Below are positions 1 through 12,461 of a stretch of 64,000 nucleotides of DNA, in pieces. The notes beneath the pieces are model-generated. The model searched no databases and had not been told where the DNA came from. It was given only the letters and a program-made list of their open reading frames with translations. Source of the DNA: Ceratopteris richardii (lineage: Eukaryota; Streptophyta; Polypodiopsida; Polypodiales; Pteridaceae); NCBI GenBank assembly GCA_020310875.1, contig CM035423.1:139695748-139759747 (forward strand), read 5' to 3'. Each line of letters opens with the position of its first letter. Within the stretch, counting starts at the first letter, position 1. The translations under genes and the position numbers were made by a program.

Positions 1-167
1 TACAATGTAGCATGCTCTACTGGTGGTCTTTCACAACAAGCATGGCATTCTTTACACAACTTTTAGACATCTGCTTCCATCGTAGGCCAATATACTCCTA
101 ATCTATGCAAAGTCTGTAATGTTCGATGTTTTGAATGATGTTGCTTTAATGCACCTTCATGTGCTAA
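1..167 (-). pseudogene. Element A, first integrase H2C2 zinc module, past the stop
   Basis: Continuing the minus-strand frame beyond the stop at 168 gives the same residues that E has after RNase H: LAHEGALKQHHSKHR, then WPTMEADV, a second stop, and KLCKEC. This is a His-His...Cys-Cys zinc-binding module. Both stops are TAA where E has CAA, so each can be explained by one C-to-T change. The integrase core, second protease and 3' ORFs would lie to the left of the window. Confidence 0.8.
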
Positions 168-3100
168 TTACAACCAATTCGCATGTTCTGATTCATCTAC
201 ACAACAAGCAAGAATCTTTTGATTATCCTGTTTATATATGCTTCCTGCCATGATTTGGTATCTCTGAGACTTGGTAATCTCTCCCTCTTTGATCTTTATC
301 CTAGGTTTCTTGGGTCCATATGTGAGAATAGGGACTAAAGGCTTAGCCCATTCTGGTGCTATCTCAAGATTAAACAAGTATGCATCTGGTAGATCATCCG
401 CTACTCCTTGAGGAGCTTCTCCTGAGGTTAATCTTGAAAGGTGGTCAGCTCTAAGATGTGTCTTTCCTTTCCTGACTACGACTTCAAAATCATACTCCAT
501 GAGTAATAGAAACCAACGTATCAATCGTCCGGTGTTACATGGTTTGTTGACTAAGTACAATAGTGCTTGATGATCTGTAAAGAACTTGAATTTGTTTGCC
601 AACAAATAGTGCCTAAACTTCTTTACTGCGTAGATCATCCCTAATCCTTCTCGTTCCGTCGTGGTGTAATTTCTTTCTGCTGCGTTCAATTGTCTGCTCG
701 CGTAAGCTATGGGGAGATCTATGTTACCTTCATTCGTGGGTTGTGCTAACACACATCCTATGGCGTAATTGGATGCATCCACATGTACATGGAATGGCTT
801 ACTCCAATCTGGGGTAGTCAATATAGGTGCTGAGCACAAACGTCGTTTGAGTTCATTGAATGACTTTTCACATTCATCTGTCCATTCAAAATTGGTTAAA
901 AGAGAGTACAAAGGCTTGGCTATGATTGCATACATGTGTATGAATCTCCTATAATATCCGCAATGGCCCATAAATGCCTGTACCTCTTTCACATTAGTTG
1001 GTCTAGGTAATTCTGCAATTACCTTCACTTTTTCCTCATCTGTAGAGATTCCATTTTTTGACACAATGTGTCCTAGAATTTTGCCTTGTCTGACCATGAA
1101 AACACATTTTTCTGGGTTCAAACAAACCTGATATTCTCGACATTTGTCAAATATTTGCCTTAACTCTAGGATATGCGTCTGTCTTACATTTGAATGAGCA
1201 CATAAGTCATCGACATAAACTTCCAAACTCTTGCGTAAGAATTCCTTGAAAACATGACACATGATTCGCTGGAAAGTGGCGGGTGCATTTGTTAAGCCAA
1301 ATGGCATCACACAAAATGCAAATATGCCCCATTCAGTGGCAAATGCCGTCTTGTGTTGGTCCTCTGGAGCAATGGCTACTTGATTATAGCCTGAAAAACC
1401 ATCAAGGAAGCTGTAAACTTCCTTGCCCGCAACTCTTTCCAATAGATGTTCCGTGATAGGAAGAGGATAACTATCTCTAATCGTTGCGGCATTAACTTTT
1501 TTAAGGTTAATACACACACGCAATTTTCCATTCTTCTTGGGCACAACCACAATGCGGGATACCCATTCGGTATGCTCAATTTCGTAAATGAATCCTGCTT
1601 CTATCAAGCGATCTATCTCCTCTTTAATCTTCGCAGCGTAGTTATCATTGTACGTGTAAGGTTTCTGTTTTGTCGGTTTTGCATCTGGAGTCATAGGGAT
1701 TCTATGAGAACATATATCTGGATCTACTCCTTTCAAATCTTTGTAACTCCACGCAAAAACATCTCTATATTCGCGCAATAGGGCAACTAGCTCTTCTTCT
1801 TCTTCCTTCGTCAAATCATGCCCTATGTATGTACATTTTTCTTCTTCTCCTTCGATAGCAACTATTATTTTCTTGGTTTTCTCTCGGTTATCATATACTT
1901 GTCCGTCATTCGCCTTCCTATTAGGCATTGGTACCATGATTCTTCTATCTTCGACTTCATATTTCTTGAAGTTCTCGGGTACCTCAAATAAAGATTCTTC
2001 TTTTTCTGACATGGTTTCTTTCTTCTTTCTTTTCTTGCCTTCACTCTTGTTAGTCACTTCCGTGGCTAACCTCACCTCATTTGTAATTTCCTCGTGTCTC
2101 TGAGTGTGAGTCTCTACTTCGAAAAAATATTCTTCTTCTGATGCAAAGGGTGGGTCCATGATAATTGATTCTAAATCGAAATCGCTTGCATCCTCAAATG
2201 CATCAGTGTTAGGTTCACACTCTTCTAAAATTGCATCGCACATGATTGGCTCTATCGTGAAAACTGAAATGTCATAGCCATCCTCGTCACAGTGGGGTGT
2301 CCATTGTTCTTCATTGATGGCTACATCCATGGTTGCTAGGATTTCTGCCCAACCATGGGGTTCAAACTCTTCGTCTGGGAATACTATAGGTGCATAAGCT
2401 GGATCTTGGAGGGTTCGTGGATGTTGTTCTGCACCCAAGGTCCTTGCTTCTAATCCTTCTTCCTCTTGTTTGGCTACCTTACACATCCATAAATGAGTAT
2501 CCTCATGCAGCCAAGAAGGATCTGATTCTAATGAGTGCACGGATTCTGTTTCTACTTGTGTCTTATGGATGGTATTCCATTGTATTGGGGGTACATCTCT
2601 ATGTGAATAGTCTTTAAGATTGACTTTGGTAGTCGCTCCTAAATGTTGCAAGTACAAAGAATTAGTTCCCCAATCTTGTACAATTTGCAACTGACGCATG
2701 AATGGTCGTCCCAATATCATCTCATAAGCATGATTTTTTGCAAAGTCACAAATGGCGAAAGTATGCTCAAATTCTACACCACAAGTGGTGAGGGATATGC
2801 CTTCTAGTAAGCCTAATGGTTTTTCTATGTGTCCATCAGCTATTTGTAGCTTCATCCTGGTGGGTCTTAATGCTGGCTTACCCCAACATTTCCATAGAGC
2901 GGTGGTAGCAATGGCTACCCCGGCTCCTGAATCTAAGATGGCTTTCGTGGTGTAGCCCTGATGGGTTATCGGAAGATAAGTGTTACCTTCCTCTCCTTCG
3001 CTTACATCTCCAATCTTTTCTACGGGTATCTCTGGTACCTTATTTTGTGATCCTATTTGTGAGGGAGTAGTAGCAAGCTCGGGGAATTGATTTGCTACAT

Positions 3101-6017
3101 GTTTCCACAATTCTGGTTTTACCTTCAACAACTCCTCTAGAGTGAGATTACATTGTACTTTAGTATTCTTGATCACTTCCGTGTTTCTAGGGATTACTGA
3201 TTCTTCATTCCTCACTATTATCGTGGGTGCTCTCATACTAATAGACTTTGCTTCCCAAGGTCCTGTGAACTGAGGTAATTCTTGTAAGGAATTAGATTCA
3301 AATCTTGTGTGTTCACTCAGTTGTTCTTCCTCTACATCATCGTAAATAGAGGGAATGTCTTGGGGAAATTGCTCCTGCAAGTCATCTATTTCTTGAATAG
3401 GAGGATGAGTTCCTTGTTCTTTTCTCCATTTCTCTTCTTGGATTTCTCTCAAAAATTCATGTGAGTACCTATGTATGGAAGACAGGTTGTCTTGACTTTC
3501 TGAGTTGGGTACTTGAGACAGGGATGGTGTATTCCTTTCCTGTGTCTCTGGGACAATAGGGTTCCTAGGCTGATCTTTTTTCTCTTTGCTCTCTATCAAG
3601 TATTCTAGCCTCTCCATTAGTCCTTGAAAATGTAATTCCGGTTTTGCCATGTTATTCCAATTAAGATATCTAGAGGCTTCGAACAAAGCTTGTGCTAGTT
3701 CTACCATCTTCATGCAAAGTTTAGTTCTCTCAATTTCTAGATCAGCTCGAGGGTAGTTTTTGCTCATTTCAGCTACCTGAGGTCCCTCTTTTAATCTAGC
3801 TTGATATGCACGAAACATCATGTCTAGATTTTCTGGTATGGGTTCCGCTAAAATTGATCCTGATTTCTGAGCTGGATTCTCTTGATTCAATTCCTGTGAA
3901 GTCAATTCTAGGATTTTGGCTCTAGATTCCTTCAAACTTCCTTCCAACTCAGTTATCTTTTTACTCCATTTTCTCTTAATTCTTTCTCTAGAATCTTTCC
4001 AAGATTTTGTCTTTTTACTTCTAGATTCTGCAACTTCACTGGTTCCGGCTACTTTCTCTTGATTAAGCTGTTGGTTCTGTAAGAGCGCTTGGGCTCTTGT
4101 GATAGCTTGGATAGGCACGTATGTAGGGTTGGATCCATCTGCGTTATTTACAATACCTATCACGTTGATCGGTGTCACATTCGAAGCGTTAACTGGATTT
4201 TTAGGACAATCTTTGATTATGTGCTCTTTGCCACAATCAGCACAAAAGCCTTGGATGTTATAGTACTGTGATTGTCCTGCTATCGGGGGATGTGGACAAT
4301 CCTTTATGAAATGATCTCCTTGGCACCTAAAGCATGGTCCTCTAGGGGCCTGTGGTCTTTGTTGTCTCAATTGGGGTCGTGGATTTGGGTTTGTGTACAT
4401 CACATTAGCATAGTCTGGCTCCCAACTAGGTTCCACTGGTGGACTATCGTAATGATATGTCTCCACGTGTTCTGGTGACTCTGTGTAATATGCGGGTGGA
4501 CTATCTACATGCGTAGAGTCAAAACTGTTCGAGTTCGGGTCACTTTCCGTGATCAAAGGTGAAGAAGGCACTAAAGCCCTACTTAGGTTCTCTTCTGCAG
4601 CAGCGTATTTGACTGAGATGACATTCGCTGGCGAGGGTGGCTGCTGAGCTAAGACAGGTTGAGGTCTCTGTTGAGCCTGGTATGGGTAGTTCTGAGGAGG
4701 CCTATAGTAATAAGGCTGAGCATTGTATTGGCCTTGATACCTACCTGACTGCTGGTATGCTTGCGGGTAGTTCTGTCTCACGGTTTGTTTGTTGTATGGG
4801 TAGTCCTGAGCCGTATGATTCGTGTATCTTCTCTCAATTGTACAGTATTGGCCACTAGGGTTGGCTTGTGGTTGTGGTGCATTGGGACACACATTTGCCA
4901 TATGGTCACCACCACAGGTGTAACAACGCTTGTTCATTAGTACCCTAGGTTTACTAGAAACTCCTAGTTTCTGGGCCACTTTTTCTTCTAGGTCTTCTAT
5001 TGAGCTAGACAATTTTGTGGATGCTAGAGATGAACAGTCTGAGTCCTTATAGACCTTTGAGAGTTCCAACTCGTCTCCTAAGTTGTCCTCAATGTCTATA
5101 CAAATACTTACACATTGCTCTAGCGTTCTGGGTTCTTTTAGGTACACGTAGGAGCGTAGTTTAGAGCTCAACAAGCCATCTAGAAACAATGACACTTGCT
5201 TGGCTTGTGAGGGTAGCTCTTGCATTGGACATCGTTCCACATATTGTCTAAACCTACGTCCTGCCAGTCTTATTGTTTCTTGAGGGGTCTGTTTAAAGCT
5301 ATGAATCAACGAAGACGTGTCATGTCTAATCCCACTTTTAGAGAATTCAGTGATGAATGACTCTAAAAAGTGATGGATGTCTCTAAATTGCCTTTGTTGC
5401 AAAGGTTGGAACCAAGTCAAAGCTGTATTCTTTAACGTTAGTCCAAATGCGTTATATTGCGTGAACATGTCTTCAACTTGTTCGGCTCTTAGTACTTGCT
5501 TGAATTCTGCGACGTGGTCATAGGGATCTCCTGTCCCATCAAAGTAATTCTTCATGGATTTCACTAACTGTGTGGGTCTCAATATTCTTGCGTGTTCACG
5601 TGGTCTAGGTAGAGGAAAATCATCTCTACCACCTGGTACTCCATGATCTCTTAGTCTATCTGCTCTATTAGTGTCCGTGGTTGTTCTATCTCTCCTTATG
5701 GGGTGATTAAAGCTTACTTCCGGTCTCTCTTTATTTCCCTCTCTTTGATTTCCATGGGCTGAGGATGTTCCTGCCCCTTGTTGACTTGTATTCATGTTTG
5801 TTCTAGATGGAGGGAATACCAATTCACCTCTCCATGTGTATGTGTTTCTAGCGCGGTCAGGCACCACAAAGACTCTTTCTGAAGTCTCATCCAGGTATAC
5901 CACCTTCCCAGGTGTATCCGGGTCCTTGAACTCATATATGATGATGATTCCTACCTCACTAAGTATTTCGGTCTTGTATCTCCAAAAGGCTTCATCAGTT
6001 TCTTTATTTACAAACAA
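168..6017 (-). pseudogene. Element A gag-protease-RT-RNase H polyprotein, 1949 open codons
   Basis: One uninterrupted frame. From its N end it carries the gag core (NYFDGTGDPYDHVAEFKQ...), zinc knuckles CYTCGGDHMANVC, CFRCQGDHFIKDC and CADCGKEHIIKDC, and a coiled or acidic linker. Then come retropepsin (ILDSGAGVAI near 2930, MILGRPF near 2715), an acidic spacer, RT (FLDGFSGYNQ, YVDD near 1207-1218) and RNase H (VDASNYAIGCVL near 765-790). It aligns with residues about 195-2240 of the intact copy E. Defects: the 5' end of gag is in another frame (6104-6601), a stop follows RNase H, and the conserved Pro of the RT motif WVSPIVVVPKK is Arg. The listed start is only where the open frame begins; the true gag start is at about 6583. 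Homology identifies the domains firmly. Confidence 0.92.
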
Positions 6018-6103
6018 CTCTATGCTTCTGTTGTCTTGAGGGATCCAATCCGGGATTAGTGCTCGTGTCAGTACAGATTTCCCTCTAGGTGTTCTAGGCT
6101 CTT

Positions 6104-6601
6104 CTATGGTTCTTTTCCTTGAGATTTTGTTTCTGTCTCTGATTGAATCACGCCAAACTCGTTGGTATTGTTTGGCTGCGTACTTAATATGTACATCGTC
6201 CCTTCCTTGTCTATGTACGCATCTCTCTCGAATTTCACCACTGGACGTTCCAATCCAATGGGTTGATCGGGGTTGTGCATTTGCACCACTTGCCTTCGCA
6301 AACCATCCTCATAGATGCGAGCACCTAATCGGTTGGTTCGGAGAAACTCTAGTTGCGTTCTATAGGGTCCTTCTGGTTTTTCTAAATAGGCTACATTCGA
6401 CCCTCCTTCTGGTCTTTCTGTGCTAAATGCCATTTCTGAATCACTAGTGTCTGAGTTCTCGTAGGGATAACTAGTGTTCAACTGTTGAGCCCACAATCGT
6501 GCAGTAGTTCTTACACTTGCCTCTGATGATCTAAGGCTTCGTCGGTCTGACTTACCTATATGTTTGCCCAATCTAAGGTTCATTAATTTTCTTCCTTGCA
6601 C
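6104..6601 (-). pseudogene. Element A gag N-terminus, frameshifted from the rest
   Basis: Matches the first ~160 residues of the E polyprotein. The likely initiator is the Met of MNLRLGKHIGKS, seven residues into the open frame, because E (MNLRSGRHLARE) and B (MNLRSGKHIGKS) share it. The conserved block GPYRTQLEFLRTNRLGARIYEDG follows. The frame ends in KEP-stop at 6104, and the homologous text goes on in another frame (EEPRTPRGKS). Compared with B at 46230-46260, about four bases are missing here, which explains the shift. No known domain is recognised in this N-terminal segment; it looks specific to this family. Confidence 0.85.
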
Positions 6602-8499
6602 ACTCAGTACATGCTCAGATCGTCAATGATTCTTTGTTATTACTGTCTTGATTCTTTTTAGATTTCTTTAGATTCTTGTCTTAATGTATGCGTCAGGAAT
6701 TCGACTTTCCGTTATAATTTTGAGTTCTCGTTCCGTCAGACTTAGGTTCTTTCCTTTAGGTTTTCGTCACACACACCTTTACTTGTAGTCTTGAACTTGA
6801 TAAATTTAACTCTCTTGAACTTGAGGCGTTCCTATCGTCTTTAATCCACAATACTACCGTTTATCCTAAGCTAAGAATTGACTGAGGGGGTTGAGTAATC
6901 TTCCAACCTCGAGTCAGCTTTTTTGGTTGCTCTGATGCCCAAGAAGCCGCGCTTCCCAAGCTTTATGCCCTTCACTGCCTTGCTTTGGTTGCCTTTGATT
7001 GCCCTTGCTAGACCTGGAAAAATTCAATATTAGACCAATTCACAGTTGGATGATCAAGCACTTGAGTATATACTCCTTTTAAGTCCCTTCCCTTTTGCCC
7101 AACTTTTCAATGTTTGCCCCCTGGCTTCTTAGTCCCAAACTAGGTCAACCTCAAAATAGCTTGTCTAAAAATAGACGTATCCTTTAAGAAAAAAATAGTT
7201 GAGGTCACGTAGTACTCGTCAAGAGCTTTCTAATGAGCTATTAAGCTCAAAAAACGGACTTCGGATGAAAAAGTTATGACCGTTCAGGCCCTGGGGGGTA
7301 AAAACTGACAAACAGGTTTTTCTCCAAATATGAGCTAAGGGGTCTCCTATGAGTCTAATCACCCAAAAATTTCCCAAAAATAGCCCCAAAATTGGCCAAA
7401 AAATGAAACCCTAAAATTTGCGATGGGGTGCACAATCGCGATGGTCTGAGACAATCGCGATGGTCTGGGACCGTCGTGATGGCGTGAGGGTGAACCGTCG
7501 CGATGGCGTGAAAGTGGACAATCGCGATGGCGTGAGTGTGAACCGTCGCGATGGCGTGAAAGTGGACAATCGCGATGGCTCGATCAGGCGGACAATCGCG
7601 ATGGCGTCAGTCAACGGTCAACGTGAACAATCGCGATGGTCCAAAGTGAACCGTCGCGATGGTCACATATGCGATGGCTTGAGCCAATCGCGATGGTCTG
7701 GGCGCGATGGCGTGAGGCAATCGCAATGGTCCGAATTTTTGAAGTGTCGCGATGGTGTGAGGGTGTCGTCGCGATGGTCCAAAAAATGAACTGTCACGAT
7801 GGTCTAGCTTGCCACGTGGCACCGTCGGTGCGATGGCGTGAGCCAATCGCGATGGTGTGGGGTCAACCGAACAGTCGCGATGGTCCGCGAACCGTCGCGA
7901 TGGTCCAAATGAACCGTCGCGATGGCGTGAGACCGTCGCGATGGTCCGGCCGAGCCGTCGCGATGGCGTGAGCCTATCGCGATGGTGTGACACAATCGCG
8001 ATGGTCTGAGACCGTCGCGATGGTCCACCAAAATATGATTTTTTGAGATGCAGCTATGGATTCCTATAGGCGCAGGTGTGCTCTTCACGCTGGTGTGGTC
8101 GCCTTCTTCAAATTCCGAACTTTGTAGACCATCGCAATGGTCTGACACAGTCGGAAATTTGTGACAGAAACTGAAGTTTTTACCTTTTCCAAGCTTTCCT
8201 GATGCACTGGAGCACTGTACCTGCAAGAAAACTCAAGAAAACCAAAGTACACACAAGCACAAAAGCTCTCTCTCACTCTCTCGCATGCACAAATGAGGGG
8301 AAATGAGGAGAATGGGTGGATATGGTGAATTTTTTGATTTTTTTGGAGATGAAGATGATGATGCGGTGATGAAGATGGAGTGTGGGGGAGGTGAAAAACA
8401 CTAAAAACTAAGTAAAAACAACAACAAAAACTGAAATTTTTACCTTCCAACGCCACTTCTTGCTATACTCTTACCATCACACATTCGTCCTAGACTCGA
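6602..8499 (-). other. Element A 5' leader between PBS and gag
   Basis: This 1.9-kb untranslated leader is homologous to those of B (61887-63735) and E (47055-49033). Next to gag it shares a block around 6840-7020 with E and B. It holds the TCGCGA array (7419-8030). Two splice-donor-like sites are conserved among the copies: GATG/GTAAGA (GT at 8473-8474) and TTGCAG/GTAC (GT at 8219-8220). Open frames here are by-products of the repeat. Confidence 0.75.
7419..8030 (-). repeat. TCGCGA leader array of element A
   Basis: About 27 irregularly spaced copies of a core that reads CCATCGCGA on the element's sense strand (TCGCGATGG on the plus strand). They are separated by about 10-30 bases of variable text such as gtgagggtgaac. 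A few cores have decayed at CpG (tcgtgatgg, tcgcaatgg, tcacgatgg). The spacing is too irregular for a simple satellite. The same core occupies the same leader position in B and E. Confidence 0.9.
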
Positions 8500-8517
8500 T
8501 CCCCGGCAACGGCGCCA
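8500..8517 (-). other. Element A primer binding site, tRNA-Asp type
   Basis: The minus strand reads TGGCGCCGTTGCCGGGGA, seven bases inside the LTR. This is the 18-base site known from Athila/Calypso-type plant gypsy elements, complementary to the 3' end of tRNA-Asp. It is identical to the site in E. Confidence 0.93.
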
Positions 8518-8524
8518 AATTTGG

Positions 8525-9162
8525 TGTTGCTCTAGCACAATGGTGAGAACCACGTTAAGAAGCTCCACCTCCTTAATGTCAATCCACGGAAGAGATAGGA
8601 GTGATATGAAGATCGTGAATGTGACATGAAGTGAGAGTGAAGGTGAGAAGCATAGAAATGCACACACACATACACACACACTACGAAGAGACAAGCAAGA
8701 CACAATGGAAGGTGAGAAATCAGCTCTATTACTCAAGATCACTATTACAAGCTCAAAAGAACTCTAACCTCAAACAAGCTAACCTCAAAAATGAGCTCTC
8801 TAGCTCTTTTTATAGTTTCTAGACTAGTTTTGACCGGTTTCACATCTAGTGACCGGCATAGTTAAAAATTAGGTCCTAGATGCTATTTGGAAGGGTAAAC
8901 GGTATCTAAAAATAACGAAAATTGGTACGTGCATTCTACCTAAGCTCCTCAAGCTCGAGGACTCCTCGGCTTGCACAAAATGGAGCTATGGATTACAAAA
9001 TGGGGTTTTCTATGTTACATATGTTACAATAGTGGTAAAAATCATTGTTGGAGGTTTTTGGAAAGTATTTGAAAACATAATTCTTTGAAAAACGATTCGA
9101 CTGGCTCCCTGCTCTATCGTTACATCCTTTCGTGTCGTTTGTGCCTCTGGTCGCTTCCAACA
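8525..9162 (-). repeat. Element A 5' LTR (638 bp)
   Basis: In sense orientation it runs from TGTTGGAAGC to GAGCAACA, with TG...CA ends. A TATA box (TATAAAAA) lies at 8807-8814, followed by the shared block GAGCTAGAGAGCTC. It matches the B LTRs closely and the E LTR only from the TATA region and the block just upstream. Its first codons (GSDQRHKRHERM-stop) correspond to the tail that the last ORF of B and E encodes inside the LTR. Confidence 0.9.
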
Positions 9163-10417
9163 AGCACCAAATTCAGTAATAAATGTTGTTTTATGTTGAT
9201 CCTCCTCAGCCACAATAATCTGATTATACCTTGAAAATCCATCCAAGAAACTATACATTTCATGCCCTGCTACTACGTCCAACACTGCCTCACAAAATGG
9301 CATAGGAAACGGATCTGTAACCATTGTCGCATTTAACTTTCTATAATCGACACAAAACTTGAGCTTCCTGTTCTTTTTTGGGACCACTATAATAGGAGAT
9401 AGCCAAGTCACCTAATTCATAGGTTTGATAAATCCGACTGCCAATAGCTTATCAATTTCTTCCTTCACCTGTTTAGCAAAGTTAGGATTCATTCTATATC
9501 TTAACTGCACTACGGGTACTGCATCCGTCTTCAGATTAATCCAATGTTGATGCAAATTAGGGTATATACCTTTCACATGAGAGTAATCCCAAGCAAACAC
9601 ATCTACATACTCTTTTAGAAAGCAAATGAGATCCTCCCTAAACTTTCCTTCCAATGTTTTACCAATCCGCACCATCTTTGGTTCAACTTCTGTCCCTAAA
9701 TTAACCTCTTGAAGCTCCTCCTCCTTTACCCACGTAGAACCTGCATACTTTTGATCATATATCCATTCACCTAGAGTTATTACTTCTTTCTCTTGTTGTT
9801 CCAACCACTGCTGCACTAGAGTTTCCATACTTTGTTCGAACATCTTTTGTATTTGTGCACCTTCAACGTGTTCACCCAGAACTGGCCCATCTACGTTCTG
9901 CACAATCGGATTATCCTTACTTAATACCCCTGCCACATCAAATTCTAATACCGGTACTACCATTGGATTTGCTTGCAAAAACTTTTCCTCTTCATCATCT
10001 TCTATCTCGTCCGCTAAGTTAATTGTCTGAGCCATGAGTGGTTTCTCCTGTACTGACATATTTCTTCTTCCTCGCATAGGAATTGTCACTTGCTTTTTAC
10101 CCTTTGTGATCATTACCACATTCAGACCCCAATCCTGCTTGACTTTAGCAATCCTAAACCAAGGTCTCCCTAACAACATTTCATATGGATATGCTGACTC
10201 AGACATCCTAATGACAACAAAATTTACCATAAATGACATTCCTAAAATGATAATCTGTTGTTGCTTCAGAATGCCAACTGGCTGAACTCGAGTTTGATCT
10301 GCCATTTTGACTTGAAAAGGTGATGGAGCCAATGCCTCTTCCCATTTCTATAAAAATATGCTCAGGTAATATATTTACCCCTGATCCCCCATCTAGCAAC
10401 ACTTCGTCAAATCGCAT
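9163..10417 (-). pseudogene. Element C protease and partial reverse transcriptase
   Basis: Retropepsin begins with LLDGGSGVNILP (near 10390) and ends with YEMLLGRPWF (near 10170). A frameshift at about 10340 separates the two halves. A linker then leads to VDVFAWDYSHVKGI and the RT palm: WLSPIIVVPKKNRKL, FCVDYRKLNA, FLDGFSRYNQI, EEDQHKTTF. A TAG stop at about 9412-9414 falls between KPMN and VTWLSP. The RT ends at residue A of TEFGA because A inserted there; the YVDD part is not in the window. The family is gypsy by RT order and motifs; the lineage is not resolved. Confidence 0.85.
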
Positions 10418-12248
10418 CTAGTCGTACTGTACCTGAATTACTGGCACTACAAAGTCAACATCTATTGGATCAATATTATTGGCCAAAGTTGAAGGTACCG
10501 ACCTAATTTCTGGCTCTAAACGCTGCCCAAGTAACCTCTTTAACAACTTTTCTCGAAACGTTGGTACCAAAGATAGAAGTTGATCCAAAGACAATTGTAA
10601 CGGTGAGCTAATGATTACATCAAACCAATCTTTTTCCGGATCTTGCTTGCTTTGACTCCTGTTCCCCTCTATTATTGAAGGTATCAAATCTACTTCTTGT
10701 TGTTGCTCTGTCTGACTTACAAACCTTACCTGTTTATGTTGCTCATCCTGAACTTGCTTCAATACCTTTTCTCTGATATGTCTTTGTTCTTGCCAATTAA
10801 TAGGTCCTTTATTTTTTGATCTTGTAACTGCCAACACTTCCACTTCTTTGCCTTTCCCACATTGTTTGCAATCACACTGCCATTGGTTATCACTCTTAAC
10901 GTGTATACTCTCAGATGTACTTGGTGCATCAGTCCCCCTATCCTCTTGATCTAGCCATTCTATAAGCATGGCATTTGCTTGAGTCGCCTGTTGCCCCTGT
11001 TGTTGATGTTGTCCCTGTTGATTATTCTGATTGTACCTGAGAACGGGTATACCTCTCTCTTCCCTATGCTTTACCCATAAGGGACAATTCGGCCCTATCC
11101 AATGATGGGGAGCTGAACAATATCCACAAGGCATCACCCATGGCGGTCGACCCTGCTGATTCCCTTGTTGGTTATTCCCCTGCTGATTCACTTGATCTCT
11201 CCATGGAGGTCTTACTTGTTGCTGCCTCTAAAAATTACCCCGCCCCTGGACGGGAATAGCTTGATTGGCCGCTACTTCATTAATATTCCTATTATCTTGA
11301 CGTGAACTTTGCCCTCTATGCTTGGGGTTGTACCAACACTGATTTGTTGTATGTCCCTCTTTGTCACAGATATCACAAAATCTCTTTTCCTTTGGAGCTA
11401 CGATGGAATATCCATGTCTCTTTAACTTATTAATCCATGCCTCCTCTTTACTTTGCTTAGCCTTATGCTTGCGATGCTTTTTCCCCACTATTTCTTCATC
11501 TTCGTCATTAGAGTCAGAATCCGTTGAACCTTTGTCTGACTCCGTTTTTGAATCAGATTCAATCTCTGAACCAGAATCAGAATGTCTCTTTTTAGCCCTT
11601 CCAAACCTTCTTTCCATGTGTGTAGCTGCTAACACTAATACATTAAATCCATTAGCAATAGCTACACTTGCCATTGTGTGTCTGATAGCACTTCGTAGTC
11701 CTTTTAGAAAGTAACTTGCTAACATCTCATCAGTAGGTCTCTTGTTCCCCTGTAGCCTATCCACAAGTATCCTAAATCTCTGAGCATAATCCTCAACCAG
11801 CATGTTTTTCTGTCTGATCGCTCGTAATTTTCTCAAAAATATCAGAAGGAGTCTTTTCCTTCCTAAATCTCTACAAAAATGTTGTTTTTAATGCATTGTA
11901 TGTAACAAAATGAGCTATACCATATTGATTGAACCAGCTCATTGCTCGTCCTTCCAAGGTAGCTGCAAATTGCTGAAGCTTAACTGCATCACCATATACT
12001 GCCTGATAACCGTTTGCTGTCCATTTAATTTCAAAGTGAGCAACATGACAATCAGCATCTTCTTTAGAGCCTCCTCTGAAATATGCTGATTTGACTTTAG
12101 GATTGGGAGGTGGTTGCGCCATTGGCTGTGGTTGAGGTGTACGCCTAGTTCTTTGACTAGTCGCCCCTGCAAGTGGGTCAAACTGGAGCCATCTTCTTAC
12201 CCCTACAGTTACTTCTGTTAGGAATAGCGCTCCAAGTATACCGCCCAC
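10418..12248 (-). pseudogene. Element C gag with zinc knuckle
   Basis: Broken gag. The segment 11871-12248 includes the gag-core-like WFNQYG motif (ATLEGRAMSWFNQYG). A stop and frameshift near 11840-11871 lead to RKLRAIRQKNMLVEDYAQRF, typical of retrotransposon gag. A Ser/Asp/Glu-rich stretch then precedes a canonical knuckle CDICDKEGHTTNQC near 11360. An in-frame TAG at 11228-11230 precedes a Gln/Asn-rich stretch and a second Cys/His cluster, CGYCSAPHHWIGPNC. The frame stops again at 10418 just before the protease. Each defect is a single stop or shift, so this is a once-intact gag-pol reading frame. Confidence 0.8.
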
Positions 12249-12461
12249 TAACCTTGCCTCTGCTACACCTGTTTCTCCTTCCTCCTCTACAATGTCCAGA
12301 TCGGCTTCCTCTTCTGCTTCATACCAATAATAAAATTATGAGGGTGACTCCACGTTAGCTGGCCTTGCCTGCGCTCTTGTAAAATACACTTTACCAAATC
12401 GTCTTTTTTGTTCTTTCATGCATGTTTTGCTGCATTAGCAACATAGTAGGATTGCCAAATG
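12249..12461 (-). other. Short leader of element C
   Basis: About 210 bp between the gag frame and the probable LTR. After the LTR end the sense strand reads TTTGGCAATCCTACTATG, which starts like a PBS (TGG) but matches no tRNA I can name. Nothing else is recognised. Confidence 0.35.

Larger units (their letters stand above)
1..9162 (-). mobile_element. Element A: Ty3/gypsy LTR retrotransposon, 3' part outside the window
   Basis: Read on the minus strand the order is LTR (8525-9162), tRNA-Asp-type PBS, a long leader with a TCGCGA array, gag, protease, RT, RNase H and the start of the first integrase zinc module, where the window ends. The protein closely matches elements B and E along its length. 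Its LTR belongs to the same subfamily as that of B (both start, on the plus strand, with tgttgctctagcacaatgg). It interrupts the RT of element C right after 9162, so it is younger than C. The 5 bases after the LTR are AGCAC, one half of the expected target duplication; the other half lies off the window. It is dead: a gag frameshift and two stops after RNase H. Confidence 0.93.

Noticed and set aside
7411..8226. Open frames rich in RDG/SRW/PSR repeats over the leader arrays of A and B
   Set aside because: They arise on both strands from the repeat itself, have no homologue in the E array frame and lie in untranslated leaders.
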